64,000 bases of DNA from Chloroflexi bacterium TSY. GTDB taxonomy: Bacteria > Chloroflexota > Anaerolineae > Caldilineales > Caldilineaceae. Shown in pieces: positions 46,362 through 55,555 of the stretch (its first letter is position 1; each line of letters begins with the position of its first letter). Where the stretch lies: positions 26,308 through 90,307 of the forward strand of contig JAHBNG010000055.1 in the NCBI GenBank assembly GCA_019217005.1, in the 5' to 3' direction. The position numbers were made by a program, and so were the translations under genes. Below the pieces are notes generated by a model that was not told where the DNA came from, ran no database searches, and saw only the letters and a list, made by a program, of their open reading frames with translations.

Positions 46362-47102
46362 TCAAGAATCGACACGACGTCCCAGGTAGGCAATGCGTAA
46401 CTGTTCATTGTGACGCAGATTATCCGCACTATCTGCTAAGACAATGCGCCCTGTCTGTACCACATACCCACGATCGGCAATCGAGAGAGCCATGTTGGCG
46501 TTCTGCTCGACCATAAAGATCGCAGTTCCTTGAGCATTGATTGTCTTAATCAACTCAAAGTTTTGCTCAACAAGAATCGGTGCCAACCCCATCGATGGCT
46601 CGTCCATTAACAACAGTTTGGGGCGCGACATGAGGCCCCGGGCCATTGCCAACATTTGCTGTTCACCTCCACTCAACGTGCTCCCCAATTGACTATAGCG
46701 TTCCTTCAATCGTGGGAAAAGCGTCATCATCCGCTCTAGATCATGCTTGACTTCCTCCTTGTCGGTGCGCAAATAGGCCCCCATCAACAAATTTTCACGA
46801 ATGCTCATCTCTCCAAATATACGGCGATTTTCGGGAACCACTGCAATTCCCTGGCCAATGCGATAGTTTGTCGAGCGATGGCTGACATCCTCACCTAGAA
46901 ACTCGATCGTTCCGCTTGATGGCTTGATCAAACCCAGGGCTGTCTTTAGGGTCGTCGATTTCCCCGACGCGTTGCCACCCAGCAAACAGACCAATTCACC
47001 TGGATAGATCGTCAAATTCACATCTTGTAAGATGTGGATTTGGCCATAGTAGGTATGAATAGATTTGAATTGAAGGATCGGTTGATTGTTTTTCATGAGC
47101 AT
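46362..47102 (-). CDS. livF: Branched-chain amino-acid ABC transporter ATPase LivF
   Basis: 246 residues. Walker A is GGNASGKST (~42-50), an unusual form of GxNGAGKTT but still fitting GxxxxGK[ST]. Signature LSGGEQQMLAMARGL, Walker B LLLMDEPSMGLAP, switch His replaced by Gln (FMVEQN), as usual in LivF. ATG 47102 or the ATG six bases later, which overlaps the LivG stop as ATGA; translation is coupled. Last gene of the Liv operon. Confidence 0.92.
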   Translation of the reverse strand: MLMKNNQPILQFKSIHTYYGQIHILQDVNLTIYPGELVCLLGGNASGKSTTLKTALGLIKPSSGTIEFLGEDVSHRSTNYRIGQGIAVVPENRRIFGEMSIRENLLMGAYLRTDKEEVKHDLERMMTLFPRLKERYSQLGSTLSGGEQQMLAMARGLMSRPKLLLMDEPSMGLAPILVEQNFELIKTINAQGTAIFMVEQNANMALSIADRGYVVQTGRIVLADSADNLRHNEQLRIAYLGRRVDS

Positions 47103-47890
47103 TCACCCAATTCCTGATGCCGCCTTCCCAAATAGGCCGCAACGACCTGCTCATCCGCCGTCACTTCCTGGAAGGATCCTTCCGCGATTTTCTGACCATG
47201 ATCTAACACAACCACGCGATCGGAAATCTTCTCGACGACGTTCATATCATGTTCGATCAGGAGAATGGTATACCCGGCGCGCTTCCGCAATTCGCCCACC
47301 AATTCGGTCAGTTCGGCAGATTCCATTGGGTTCATGCCCGCTGCCGGTTCATCGAGCAAGAGCAGCGTGGCACTGGTCATCATGGCACGGGCAATCTCAA
47401 GTCGTCGTCGATTGGCGTATGAAAGAGTATAAGCCGGTTGGTCATACCGGTAACCTTGAAGTCGTTGCCCAAAAAAGGCGAGTTTTTCCTCTGCTTTTGC
47501 CCGGATCGCTTCCTCTTCCTGGCGCCATTTGCGCGTCCGAAAGATTGTTGGCAGTAGACCACGCTTTGTGTGACAGTAACCTGCGGCCATCACATTTTCG
47601 ATCACACTCATATTGAGAAAGACGCGCAATGTTTGGAACGTACGTGCAATGCCTAGTTTGGTGATGGCATGTGGCGTTTTACCTATCAGCGACGAACCGT
47701 GGAGCTGGATATCACCAGAATCAGGTTGATAAATCCCGGTGATCAAGTTGAGAAGCGTCGATTTTCCTGCACCGTTGGGGCCAATCACACTCACGATCTC
47801 CTCTTTGCCAACAGTCATGCTAAGATTGTCCGTCACCTGAAGACCGCCAAAGCGCTTACTAAGATTGATGAGTTCGAGCATCGGAATCAT
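47093..47890 (-). CDS. livG: Branched-chain amino-acid ABC transporter ATPase LivG
   Basis: 265 residues from ATG 47890, preceded by AAGGAGG about 9 nt upstream and overlapping the LivM stop as ATGA. A longer frame to 48013 lies inside livM and is rejected. Walker A GPNGAGKST, signature-like LSYANRRRLEIARAM (degenerate LSYG-type, normal for LivG), Walker B LLLLDEPAAGMNP, switch LLIEHDMNVV. Partner of LivF. Confidence 0.93.
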   Translation of the reverse strand: MIPMLELINLSKRFGGLQVTDNLSMTVGKEEIVSVIGPNGAGKSTLLNLITGIYQPDSGDIQLHGSSLIGKTPHAITKLGIARTFQTLRVFLNMSVIENVMAAGYCHTKRGLLPTIFRTRKWRQEEEAIRAKAEEKLAFFGQRLQGYRYDQPAYTLSYANRRRLEIARAMMTSATLLLLDEPAAGMNPMESAELTELVGELRKRAGYTILLIEHDMNVVEKISDRVVVLDHGQKIAEGSFQEVTADEQVVAAYLGRRHQELGECS

Positions 47891-49455
47891 ACGATCTTTG
47901 CCTCCTTCTTCCCCAACAATCCCTGTGGACGGACAATCATCAAAATGACCAGCGTCAGACCAACAATCAAAAGACGCGTCGCCGATGGATTGACAACCAA
48001 TGTCGTCTCCCAAGCAAATGCGAACGCATAAATAGTCAGACCGATCACAATGTTGTGCAAGACGAAACGATTGCGAAGCAATAGTGCTCCCAAAAGGAGA
48101 AAGACTGCGGCCCCTGTAACAACGTTCCCAACAGTTTGATAATTTGTCGGGATCACCAACCAGCCCTGCACAATCATATTGAGCGGTGAACCAGCTGTTG
48201 GATAGCCGGCATCAAGGCTCGGCATCGTTACATTGATCAAGAATTTGACCAGATAACCTCCGAGAATCGTGCTCCCCAGTAGCAAGATCAGTCGCTTCCA
48301 GGGCCGAATCAAAATCAATAATCCAATTATGAGGGCACCATAAAAGAGATAGCCAGCCAGCGTGATGCTGCGCAGGATTTCGGGTAGTATTGTAAAAATA
48401 GATGCTCCAATGACTGCTCCCGGCAAGCTCCCAAGACCACCGAGTACCACCATGGCATACAAGTTGATAAGCGCGAGCACGCTATAACGCGGATTGGGCA
48501 CGACACTGCCTTGAAAGGCGGCATCAACCGAACCAGCCAACGCTGCAATGCCTGCACCAACGGCGAAGGCCAGCAGCTTGAGCCGCCGGGTTGGAATACC
48601 CATCACCTCTGCCGCCAACTCATCTTCGCGGATGGCCCGCCACGCGCGGCCAATGCGCGACCGATTGAGGTGAGTCACCGTGATATAGACGAGCACAAGC
48701 AACACCAAAAAGAGGTAGTAGTATTGAATCGTCGATGCGATTTCATAGCCGAAGAGACTGATGTTGTCCAGGTTATTGATGCCATTTGGCCCGTGGGTGA
48801 AATCGACTGGGCGCTCTCGACCCGGAACGCTCACACGCGTCATGGTCAACGCCAACTGAAGAAAGACTTGCCCAAACCCCAATGTGACAATGGCCAGATA
48901 ATCGCCAGAGAGTCGTATGGAAACAGCTCCAATCCCATAGCCAATGAGAGCCGCCGTCACGACAATAATGGGAATACTAACAATGGACGGAATTGCTAGT
49001 CCATGAGGGATCAGATTGCCGATTTGCACAAAGTCGGAAGACATGTAGGCATAGAGATAGCCAGCCAAGCCCATAAACGCAATATAGCCCAGATCCAGGA
49101 GTCCGGCGTAGCCCACAACAGCGGTGAGGCCAACGGCGAGAATGGAAAACGTAAGAACGTGTACCCCAGTGCGCAGGATGAAGCTATTGCTGCTGATCCC
49201 CAAGAGATCCAGCACGATGTTGGTACCAGATAGCAAGGGAAAGAGAGCAGCCAAGAGCAAGACGACACCATAACGCACCAACGGCGATATCCTGAGCCAA
49301 CTACTTCCGAGGGTAACCCACAAACTGCCGCCTTGTCGTCGCCGCCCCTCGATCTGCGCAACCCACTGATCAGTTCCAACATGGGGATCTTGTGCATTGA
49401 TGGTATCAGGGGAAGGTTTTGTCAATTGAAGTTGAGCGTGTTGAATACCCATCAT
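47887..49455 (-). CDS. livM: Branched-chain amino-acid ABC transporter permease LivM, extended
   Basis: 522 residues, well above the usual ~320-420. The core (residues ~60-370) has GYAGLLDLGYIAFMGLAGYL and LSGDYLAIVTLGFGQVF, typical of LivM. After LLILIRPWKRL, where LivM proteins normally end with RPQGL, about 130 further residues with three or four helices follow before a second such end, IVRPQGLLGKKE. GGGAGG lies 6-7 nt before ATG 49455. The extension may be a lineage insertion; function unknown. Confidence 0.9.
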   Translation of the reverse strand: MMGIQHAQLQLTKPSPDTINAQDPHVGTDQWVAQIEGRRRQGGSLWVTLGSSWLRISPLVRYGVVLLLAALFPLLSGTNIVLDLLGISSNSFILRTGVHVLTFSILAVGLTAVVGYAGLLDLGYIAFMGLAGYLYAYMSSDFVQIGNLIPHGLAIPSIVSIPIIVVTAALIGYGIGAVSIRLSGDYLAIVTLGFGQVFLQLALTMTRVSVPGRERPVDFTHGPNGINNLDNISLFGYEIASTIQYYYLFLVLLVLVYITVTHLNRSRIGRAWRAIREDELAAEVMGIPTRRLKLLAFAVGAGIAALAGSVDAAFQGSVVPNPRYSVLALINLYAMVVLGGLGSLPGAVIGASIFTILPEILRSITLAGYLFYGALIIGLLILIRPWKRLILLLGSTILGGYLVKFLINVTMPSLDAGYPTAGSPLNMIVQGWLVIPTNYQTVGNVVTGAAVFLLLGALLLRNRFVLHNIVIGLTIYAFAFAWETTLVVNPSATRLLIVGLTLVILMIVRPQGLLGKKEAKIV

Positions 49456-49514
49456 GCAATTCCTCCCTTTTATAGTATCTTATCAATCAATTTCTGGCAC
49501 AGTGGGCAAGAAAA

Positions 49515-49638
49515 TCTCACGCAAAGGCGCCAAGACGCCAAGTGCTTATTCGCTTTGGAAATCGGTCGCATGGCTTGCAGCACGCAGAAACTCCAAAAAC
49601 CCATGCCAACCCTTTGCGCCTTTGCGTCTTGGCGAGAG
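49515..49638. repeat. Inverted repeat of the GCAAAGGCGCCAAGACGC type
   Basis: TCACGCAAAGGCGCCAAGAC (49517 on) and TTTGCGCCTTTGCGTCTTGG (ending near 49632) are inverted. This is a common class of intergenic repeat in several phyla. It fills most of the livH-livM gap. Confidence 0.6.
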
Positions 49639-49749
49639 ACTTTTGGATCTGGCTCGTCCAGGTTAGGTGGTATCGCACAAGTTGTGTAAATTGCCGATTT
49701 CAGTCAGAGAGAAATCGAATAACCACACAATTTGGCATACCACGCCCTT

Positions 49750-50679
49750 TTACACCTTCTGTATGATTGGTCGTCCGAGGATGCCACTAGGTCGGAGGAG
49801 CAGTACCGCTACAAGCAGCAAGAAGGCTATTGCATCTTTGAAGGTGACCGATATATAGACACTGCTAAAGGCTTCTGCCATGCCCAGCACCAGTCCACCA
49901 AGGGCTGCGCCAGGCATGCTGCCAATTCCACCAATCACAGCAGCCGTAAAGCCTTTGAGTCCCGCCAGAAAACCCATTGTGTGGCGAATACTGAAGAAGA
50001 CGATGCCCACCAACACACCGCCTGCCCCGGCTAACATAGCGCCAATGAAGAAGGTGATCAGAATGACCTGATTCACATTGACGCCCATCATTTCTGCAGC
50101 GTCTAAATCCATTGAAACAGCTCGCATGGCTCGTCCTAGTCGGGTTCGCTGAATAAAGACGGTTAATGCCATCATCAACACAAAGGTCAGCCCAATCACG
50201 AGCAGGTGCGAGGCATGAATACGCAGATCACCCACCGCATAGACATGATCGGTGCCAATCAATGTGCCGCTGCCGTAGCTTAATGGGCGGGCACCAACAG
50301 ATATCTGTACGAGATTTTGCAGGATGAACGAGACGCCAAGTGCGCTGATCAATGGCGCAATGCGGGGGGCATAGCGTAAAGGACGGTAGGCAAAGCGCTC
50401 GACAGCCATGCTGACTATGCCGGTTCCCATCATGGCCACCACAAGCATCAATACAATAACGATAGCCGTGGGTATCAGTGCACCTTCGTCCGTCATGAAC
50501 ATGGTAAAAACACCGTAGCCAAGATAGGCACCGATCATGTAAATATCGCCATGGGCAAAATTGAGTAATCTGAGAATCCCGTAGACCATAGAGTAGCCTA
50601 GAGCAATCAGTGCGTACACACTCCCCAGGGTCAAGCCGTTAAGAATGGTCTGGGGCATGAGTTCAAGAAAGTTCTGCAT
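49750..50679 (-). CDS. livH: Branched-chain amino-acid ABC transporter permease LivH
   Basis: 309 residues, about eight helices. LNGLTLGSVYALIALGYSMV and YGILRLLNFAHGDIYMIGAY are diagnostic of LivH. GLKGFTAAVIGGIGSMPGAALGG near residue 240 carries the ATPase contact. About 290 bp before livM, with a repeat between; still likely one transcript with the Liv genes. Confidence 0.93.
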   Translation of the reverse strand: MQNFLELMPQTILNGLTLGSVYALIALGYSMVYGILRLLNFAHGDIYMIGAYLGYGVFTMFMTDEGALIPTAIVIVLMLVVAMMGTGIVSMAVERFAYRPLRYAPRIAPLISALGVSFILQNLVQISVGARPLSYGSGTLIGTDHVYAVGDLRIHASHLLVIGLTFVLMMALTVFIQRTRLGRAMRAVSMDLDAAEMMGVNVNQVILITFFIGAMLAGAGGVLVGIVFFSIRHTMGFLAGLKGFTAAVIGGIGSMPGAALGGLVLGMAEAFSSVYISVTFKDAIAFLLLVAVLLLRPSGILGRPIIQKV

Positions 50680-50693
50680 GTGAGGTTTCCGTG

Positions 50694-50800
50694 GCGTCGT
50701 GCGTATTGCGTCGTGCGTGTACCAGTCTTAATTGAATGGCCTGTAACCTTATAGGGGTTCGTCATCATCGGACAGCCATAACCAGGACTGGTACACGCAC
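50694..50800. repeat. Inverted GTGCGTGTACCAG repeats
   Basis: GTGCGTGTACCAGTC near 50712 and its inverse GACTGGTACACGCAC near 50786 form a long hairpin between livH and the binding-protein gene. Same word as at 2915 and 55080. Confidence 0.6.
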
Positions 50801-50993
50801 CTAGATATCTTCATAAAGCAAATCTGTGGCAAACGAAGCAAGATATGTTTTGCCAAACAGTCTTAAGATGTCAGACGAAGCTGCACGACTGCAACGACTC
50901 TGGACCTTGGACTTTGGACTTTGGACTCCACCACCTTCCTAGTCGGTTTGAGGCGCAGCTTCGCTAGTACAATTGGGCGTAGATACTTACGGC

Positions 50994-51069
50994 GATAAAT
51001 TGTTGCACATATCCGAGTGAATAAAGCTATCTGTCCGTGCAACAATTTATGGTCCGTGCAACAATTTAT
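50994..51069. terminator. Hairpin with duplicated right arm between binding-protein and livH genes
   Basis: ATAAATTGTTGCAC (50995-51008) can pair with either of two direct copies of GTGCAACAATTTAT (51037-51050, 51056-51069). Placed just after the binding-protein stop. Could lower expression of the permease genes relative to the binding protein. No clear T-run. Tandem CTTTGGA words lie upstream near 50905-50930. Confidence 0.5.
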
Positions 51070-51091
51070 GCCGAAATCTACTAGCTATCCT

Positions 51092-52300
51092 TTATTGGAG
51101 CAAGATGAACCCACCCTTTTGTACCTGGAAGATGGAGAAACCGCCTTCGGCTTGGTTTCCTTCACCAAAGGAGACTGGGATACCCAGCACTGTGTTCTCG
51201 AGGTTTATATTTGAAAGTGCGTCGACCACGCAGGCACGATTGAGATCAGTGGTCTCTATGCAGAGTCCAATCGCTTCGAATAGAACTTGTGCCGTAAGAC
51301 CGCTCGCCCCACCAAAGGCACCGAACTCGTCATCACCCGTTATCTCTTGATAGCGCATATTCATCTCATCTGCTTCCGTCACCATATTCGGATCAGGCGA
51401 GAAGAAGGTGACATACGTTCCCTCTGCGGCCGTTCCGGCGCTGTCGATCCAACCGAGAGCGAACCCACCGTCAGCCAAGAAGTAGATACCCTCGTAGCCC
51501 TGTTCGCGTAACTGAACAGCCAACGTGCTCTGCTGGTTTTCCATCTGACTCGGGAAGAGAACGACATCAGAACCAGAGGCAATGATTGTGGTAGCAACCG
51601 ATGAGAAATCTGTCTCTTCTTGTGTAACCGACACACGCTCAACGCCTATCCCGGTGTTGAGCAGAATGGCTTCCACCTCGTCATTCAGGCCAACGGAATA
51701 GGTTGATTGATCGTCGACCAGAAATGCAGATTTAGAACCAAGCGTGTCGAGCATATAACTCGCGATTGTCTTACTTTGATCTGCATCGTTTGGGATGGGG
51801 CGGAAGAAAGTGGGTGTTCCTGGCTGCGTCAACGATATTGCTGTGCAACTCGGCGTGATATGGGCCAGACCAGCATCTGCAAAGACCGATTGAGTTGATG
51901 CACAGACTTGGCTACCCGCAGGACCAACCACGCCAATGATTGCTTCATTTGCCGCGAACTGCTCGGCAACGATTTTGCCAGTATCTGGGTTGATCTCCGT
52001 GTCCCCTTCAACGACATTGATCTCAATCCCCCACCGTTCACTATAGATCTGGGCAACGGCTTTGGTAAAACCCAGTTGCTCCTGACCGACAAAAGCTCCG
52101 CCACCAGTCAGCGGTCCCATATAGCCAATGGTGACTGATTCTGGCATCGCTCCCGCCTTGCCATTGTCATTTGTTGCATCTTGACTGATTGCTTCCCGCT
52201 CATTCATGGCGGCAGATGCAGCATCCGGTCCAACGCGGCAGGCCGCTAGCAAGAGTACAAAAACAATGGATAATGCAAAAATCTGGATTAATTTAGACAT
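51092..52300 (-). CDS. Branched-chain amino-acid (Liv) ABC substrate-binding lipoprotein
   Basis: 402 residues. Signal peptide with lipobox LLLAACRVG. Peripla_BP_6 fold: VTIGYMGPLTGGGAFVGQEQ (~56-75), VVGPAGSQVCASTQSVF, FFRPIPNDADQSKTIASYML. Ligand probably a branched-chain amino acid or related small amide. GGAG about 9 nt before the ATG. First gene of the Liv system, 412 bp before livH with hairpins between. Confidence 0.9.
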   Translation of the reverse strand: MSKLIQIFALSIVFVLLLAACRVGPDAASAAMNEREAISQDATNDNGKAGAMPESVTIGYMGPLTGGGAFVGQEQLGFTKAVAQIYSERWGIEINVVEGDTEINPDTGKIVAEQFAANEAIIGVVGPAGSQVCASTQSVFADAGLAHITPSCTAISLTQPGTPTFFRPIPNDADQSKTIASYMLDTLGSKSAFLVDDQSTYSVGLNDEVEAILLNTGIGVERVSVTQEETDFSSVATTIIASGSDVVLFPSQMENQQSTLAVQLREQGYEGIYFLADGGFALGWIDSAGTAAEGTYVTFFSPDPNMVTEADEMNMRYQEITGDDEFGAFGGASGLTAQVLFEAIGLCIETTDLNRACVVDALSNINLENTVLGIPVSFGEGNQAEGGFSIFQVQKGGFILLQ

Positions 52301-52440
52301 TTTATTTCTCCATATGTGGTAATCTATTCGGTTCCGTTAATGGTTACATGTACTGATTTGTTATCAGCGTTGACGACTCAGATGATAGCAAACGGCCTTT
52401 ACTAAAAAAGCGTAAAGCTGTACAGATTTATAGAGAGGCC

Positions 52441-52500
52441 ACTTAAACTTCGGACAGTAGAATCGTTTTCTGTTGCTGAACAATTGTCCGAAGTTTAAGT
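52441..52500 (-). repeat. Hairpin repeat R, copy 3
   Basis: ACTTAAACTTCGGACA pairs with TGTCCGAAGTTTAAGT (perfect 16-bp arms). Inverted relative to copies 1 and 2, about 140 bp before the Liv binding-protein start. Confidence 0.8.
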
Positions 52501-53167
52501 GGTTCAACAGGATCTCATGTGGTTGACGTCCCCAGCACTCGCCACAAAAAGTCTCGAATGCGAATCTTCGTCTGGCGAGTGTCGGGGACATTCTCTGTCT
52601 ACCACCTGAATTCCAAAAGAGCCGTTTAATTGATGTGGCTATTAGGGGTTGTCTTTGCCGTTTGCCCATGATTAGGAACCGGGCACTCGTGATGTTGGTT
52701 TGCTCATACGAACTCTGCAGAACATTCGTCCGTCGCAGTATGGCGGTGCACTGTAACTTAATCATTACAGGAGCGAACATCCATAAACAGCTTACTCATC
52801 AGGTGAACCACATATTTATCGGATTCAAGAGTTCCATGGAAGGCGGCTTGTGATGGGCAAAGGCAAAGGTTGAGGCGGAGGAAAAGGGAGGTGTATTGTA
52901 CACGTTCTTCCTATGCCTCAGCCTTAATACAATCGTGGATCTCAATGCAAACTTACAGCAGGAATGGCGGGGATGGAGGATGTTAATAAGCTATGATAGT
53001 TTGAGGAGCGAGCGACGCACAGGCCAAGTGAAGATCTGATGACAACCTGATATGTGGCCTGTGCGTCGCACGCGGGCTGACGAGATTAGCCTCATCGCAC
53101 GAATGAGCGTTGTTACACAGAATAGCCAGCGCCACTTATGTAAGGGTTATACAGCATACCGCCCCCT
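52501..53167. other. Intergenic region with two strong hairpins, no gene seen
   Basis: Hairpin 52528-52589: GTCCCCAGCACTCGCCA with TGGCGAGTGTCGGGGAC (15 of 17 paired). Hairpin 53012-53069: GCGACGCACAGGCCA with TGGCCTGTGCGTCGC (perfect 15 bp, 28-nt loop), possibly a terminator for the S9 peptidase gene. Remaining frames show no recognisable protein. Confidence 0.5.
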
Positions 53168-54988
53168 CTACTGCGTGCTGCCTTTCAAGTACTTCTCTAG
53201 AAAGTCGAGAATCGACTGATAGCCATGTGCTTGGTTCTCTTTCTTCACAAAACCGTGCCCCTCATCCTCGAAGACGATATATTCGACGGGAACCCCGTTG
53301 GCGCGCACGGCCTCGACGATTTCGTCCGACTCCACCTGGAGAACCCGCGGATCATTGGCTCCTTGCAGAACCATGAGCGGCTTGACAATGTTCTCAGCAT
53401 GGAAGAGTGGCGACTTGGCTTTGAAGAATTCTTCATCATCAAAATCGCCCATCTCCTTCTCAAGCGCTTTGCGAAAGGACTCCCACCAGGGGGGCGTGTT
53501 CTGCACAGTGCGATGCCAGTTGGAAATGCCAAATATATCGACGCCAGCATTAAATGACTCTGGGCGAAAGGTTAACGCAGCCAGTACCATATAGCCGCCG
53601 TAACTGCCACCAATCACGCCAATACGCTCCGGATCAACGTTGCCCGTCTCGATCAGCATCTTCTTGCATTCGACCACGTCGCCCAAGTCAGCATCGCCAT
53701 GCTTGCGGTCGTCCATGTGGAAGAAGGTTTTGCCATAGCCAGAACTGCCACGATTGTTGATGGCGTAGACAGCGTAACCGTGGTTGATCAGAAACTGGAG
53801 AAGTGCATTATAGCCGATGCGACTCTGCCCGCCAGGTCCACCGTGCACCCAGACGAGCGCTGGTACTTTGGTCCCATCTTCGGCTTGATGCGGTCTATAA
53901 AGAATACCGGGAATCTTTATCCCGTCATAGGAATTGAATCGAACGACTTCGCCCTCAACCAGATCGTTGGGATCAAGATTCTGGTTCAGCGAGTGAGTGA
54001 GCTGAACTGGTTTGTCGCCAGAGAAGCCGCTGACGAACAGGTCGCTTGGCATCTGGCTGCTGCTGGCATAGAAAGACATGCGCTCCTCGTCGCGGGAGAT
54101 ATTGACGGAACTGATCTCAGCATATGGCAATTCCGGCAGCGCAACGCGCTTCATTGTCGTAGTGTCGTAGAGGCGCAACTCCGTGCGGGCATCATTGTTG
54201 ACGCCGATGACCAGGTATTTTGCATGTTTCGATGGGTAGGCATACAAGATGTCCCAGTCAGTCTCCTCGACTTTTTCGTGCGCCCCGTCGTTGAGGTCGT
54301 AACGCACCAGGTATCGATACTCGCTATCCCGATCGGTCAGATAATAGAGGCTTTGCCCATCGGGCGTGAAGCGCATTGGCATGTTTTGGACATCGTCCTC
54401 GTGTTGGGTCAGATGTTTCATCTTGCCCATTTCGCGATCGTAGAGATAGATGTCACTGTCAGCGTTTGTTTCGATCTTAGAAAGCGCCATATAGCGTCGA
54501 TCGGATGTGATGCTGACAAAGTCGTAGCCCTCTTCATTTTGATAGATCAGTTCCCTTGCATACGATTCAGCGTCATACTCGTAGATGTCGAAGAAACGTT
54601 GGTTCCGTTCGTTGGTGCCGATGAAAAATGAACGATCATCGTGTGCCCAACCGCGATACATCGCCTTAAAGTTTGCGCCAGGTGTAAGGTCGGTTACAGC
54701 ACCTTCAGGCGTTTGGACATAGACGTGGCTGAGTTCGTTACCGCCCTGATCGCTCATGTAGAGGAACCGTTCGTCGTTAGGGAAGTAGCTAATGGCAAAA
54801 ATGGAGTGCTCAGTTGAATGGGTAAGCTGCTGGGGTTCGCCACCGCCTGTGGGGATTGCGTAAGCGTTGTAGATACCAGAGGCGTCACAGCTAACGAGGA
54901 TCTTGCTGTTATCTGGAGAAAAAGAAGCGCCACCGTAGTTCGTCGTACCAAGAAATTCATCAATGGTATATTGCTTGTAACGTCTCAT
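53168..54988 (-). CDS. S9 family (prolyl oligopeptidase-like) serine peptidase
   Basis: 606 residues, probably cytoplasmic (no signal peptide). N-terminal ~340 residues form a beta-propeller with TolB-like repeats (SFSPDNSKILVSCDASGIYN). The C-terminal hydrolase has nucleophile Ser462 in GGSYGGY, Asp546 in NDPRV and His578 in DEGHGF; HGGP forms the oxyanion region. Would cleave acyl or dipeptidyl peptides. AGAGGA lies about 6 nt before ATG 54988. Confidence 0.92.
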   Translation of the reverse strand: MRRYKQYTIDEFLGTTNYGGASFSPDNSKILVSCDASGIYNAYAIPTGGGEPQQLTHSTEHSIFAISYFPNDERFLYMSDQGGNELSHVYVQTPEGAVTDLTPGANFKAMYRGWAHDDRSFFIGTNERNQRFFDIYEYDAESYARELIYQNEEGYDFVSITSDRRYMALSKIETNADSDIYLYDREMGKMKHLTQHEDDVQNMPMRFTPDGQSLYYLTDRDSEYRYLVRYDLNDGAHEKVEETDWDILYAYPSKHAKYLVIGVNNDARTELRLYDTTTMKRVALPELPYAEISSVNISRDEERMSFYASSSQMPSDLFVSGFSGDKPVQLTHSLNQNLDPNDLVEGEVVRFNSYDGIKIPGILYRPHQAEDGTKVPALVWVHGGPGGQSRIGYNALLQFLINHGYAVYAINNRGSSGYGKTFFHMDDRKHGDADLGDVVECKKMLIETGNVDPERIGVIGGSYGGYMVLAALTFRPESFNAGVDIFGISNWHRTVQNTPPWWESFRKALEKEMGDFDDEEFFKAKSPLFHAENIVKPLMVLQGANDPRVLQVESDEIVEAVRANGVPVEYIVFEDEGHGFVKKENQAHGYQSILDFLEKYLKGSTQ

Positions 54989-55555
54989 CTTGTCCTCTCT
55001 GCATGTTTGATGGTTGACAATGCCGGCTTGCTTTGAAGGCCATTCCAGAAAATGAACGATACGTGATAACTCGTATTGCGTGTTGCGTGTACCAGTCGAG
55101 ATAGTGATTCTACATATGTAGTATATTTTTCTGGGTTAGCGTAATGCAGTATAGCGGAAAGTGGATAAAGAAACAAGTACAGCGAAATTTCCAATTTTCA
55201 AGTCAGAAAACCCGGCCAACCAGGCTAGCAATGATGCTTAAGGGTAATGGCAACTAGATGTAGTATTTGGTATAGGCTTTGTTGTAACCACGTCTGTTGT
55301 TCATAGATAAATCTGTTCACGAGGTAGGCACTCTGCCAACAAACGAGTCAGGTTTTCATTTTTTGTTTAATTTGCTTATGTAGTTCGTTAATCTCTTGTT
55401 TGCCCGTCACAAAGGATATTGGCTGGAGGAGTAGATGCGGGGATAGGGCAGTAATCCAAATTGTGTGGAAATTCGCTCTTTCTCAAAGAGACCAAGTAGC
55501 TTTCACATAATTTGTGATGTACCACCGAGGATAGAGAGGCAAGAAAAGATTTGGC
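54989..55555. other. Intergenic region with dispersed repeat words only
   Basis: Contains GGCCATTCCAGAAAA (55038) and TGCGTGTTGCGTGTACCAG (about 55078), both shared with other intergenic regions. Otherwise nothing recognised. Confidence 0.4.

Noticed and set aside
52364..52780. Possible 138-residue gene
   Set aside because: It spans repeat R and a strong hairpin, shows no recognisable motif and has no convincing start site.
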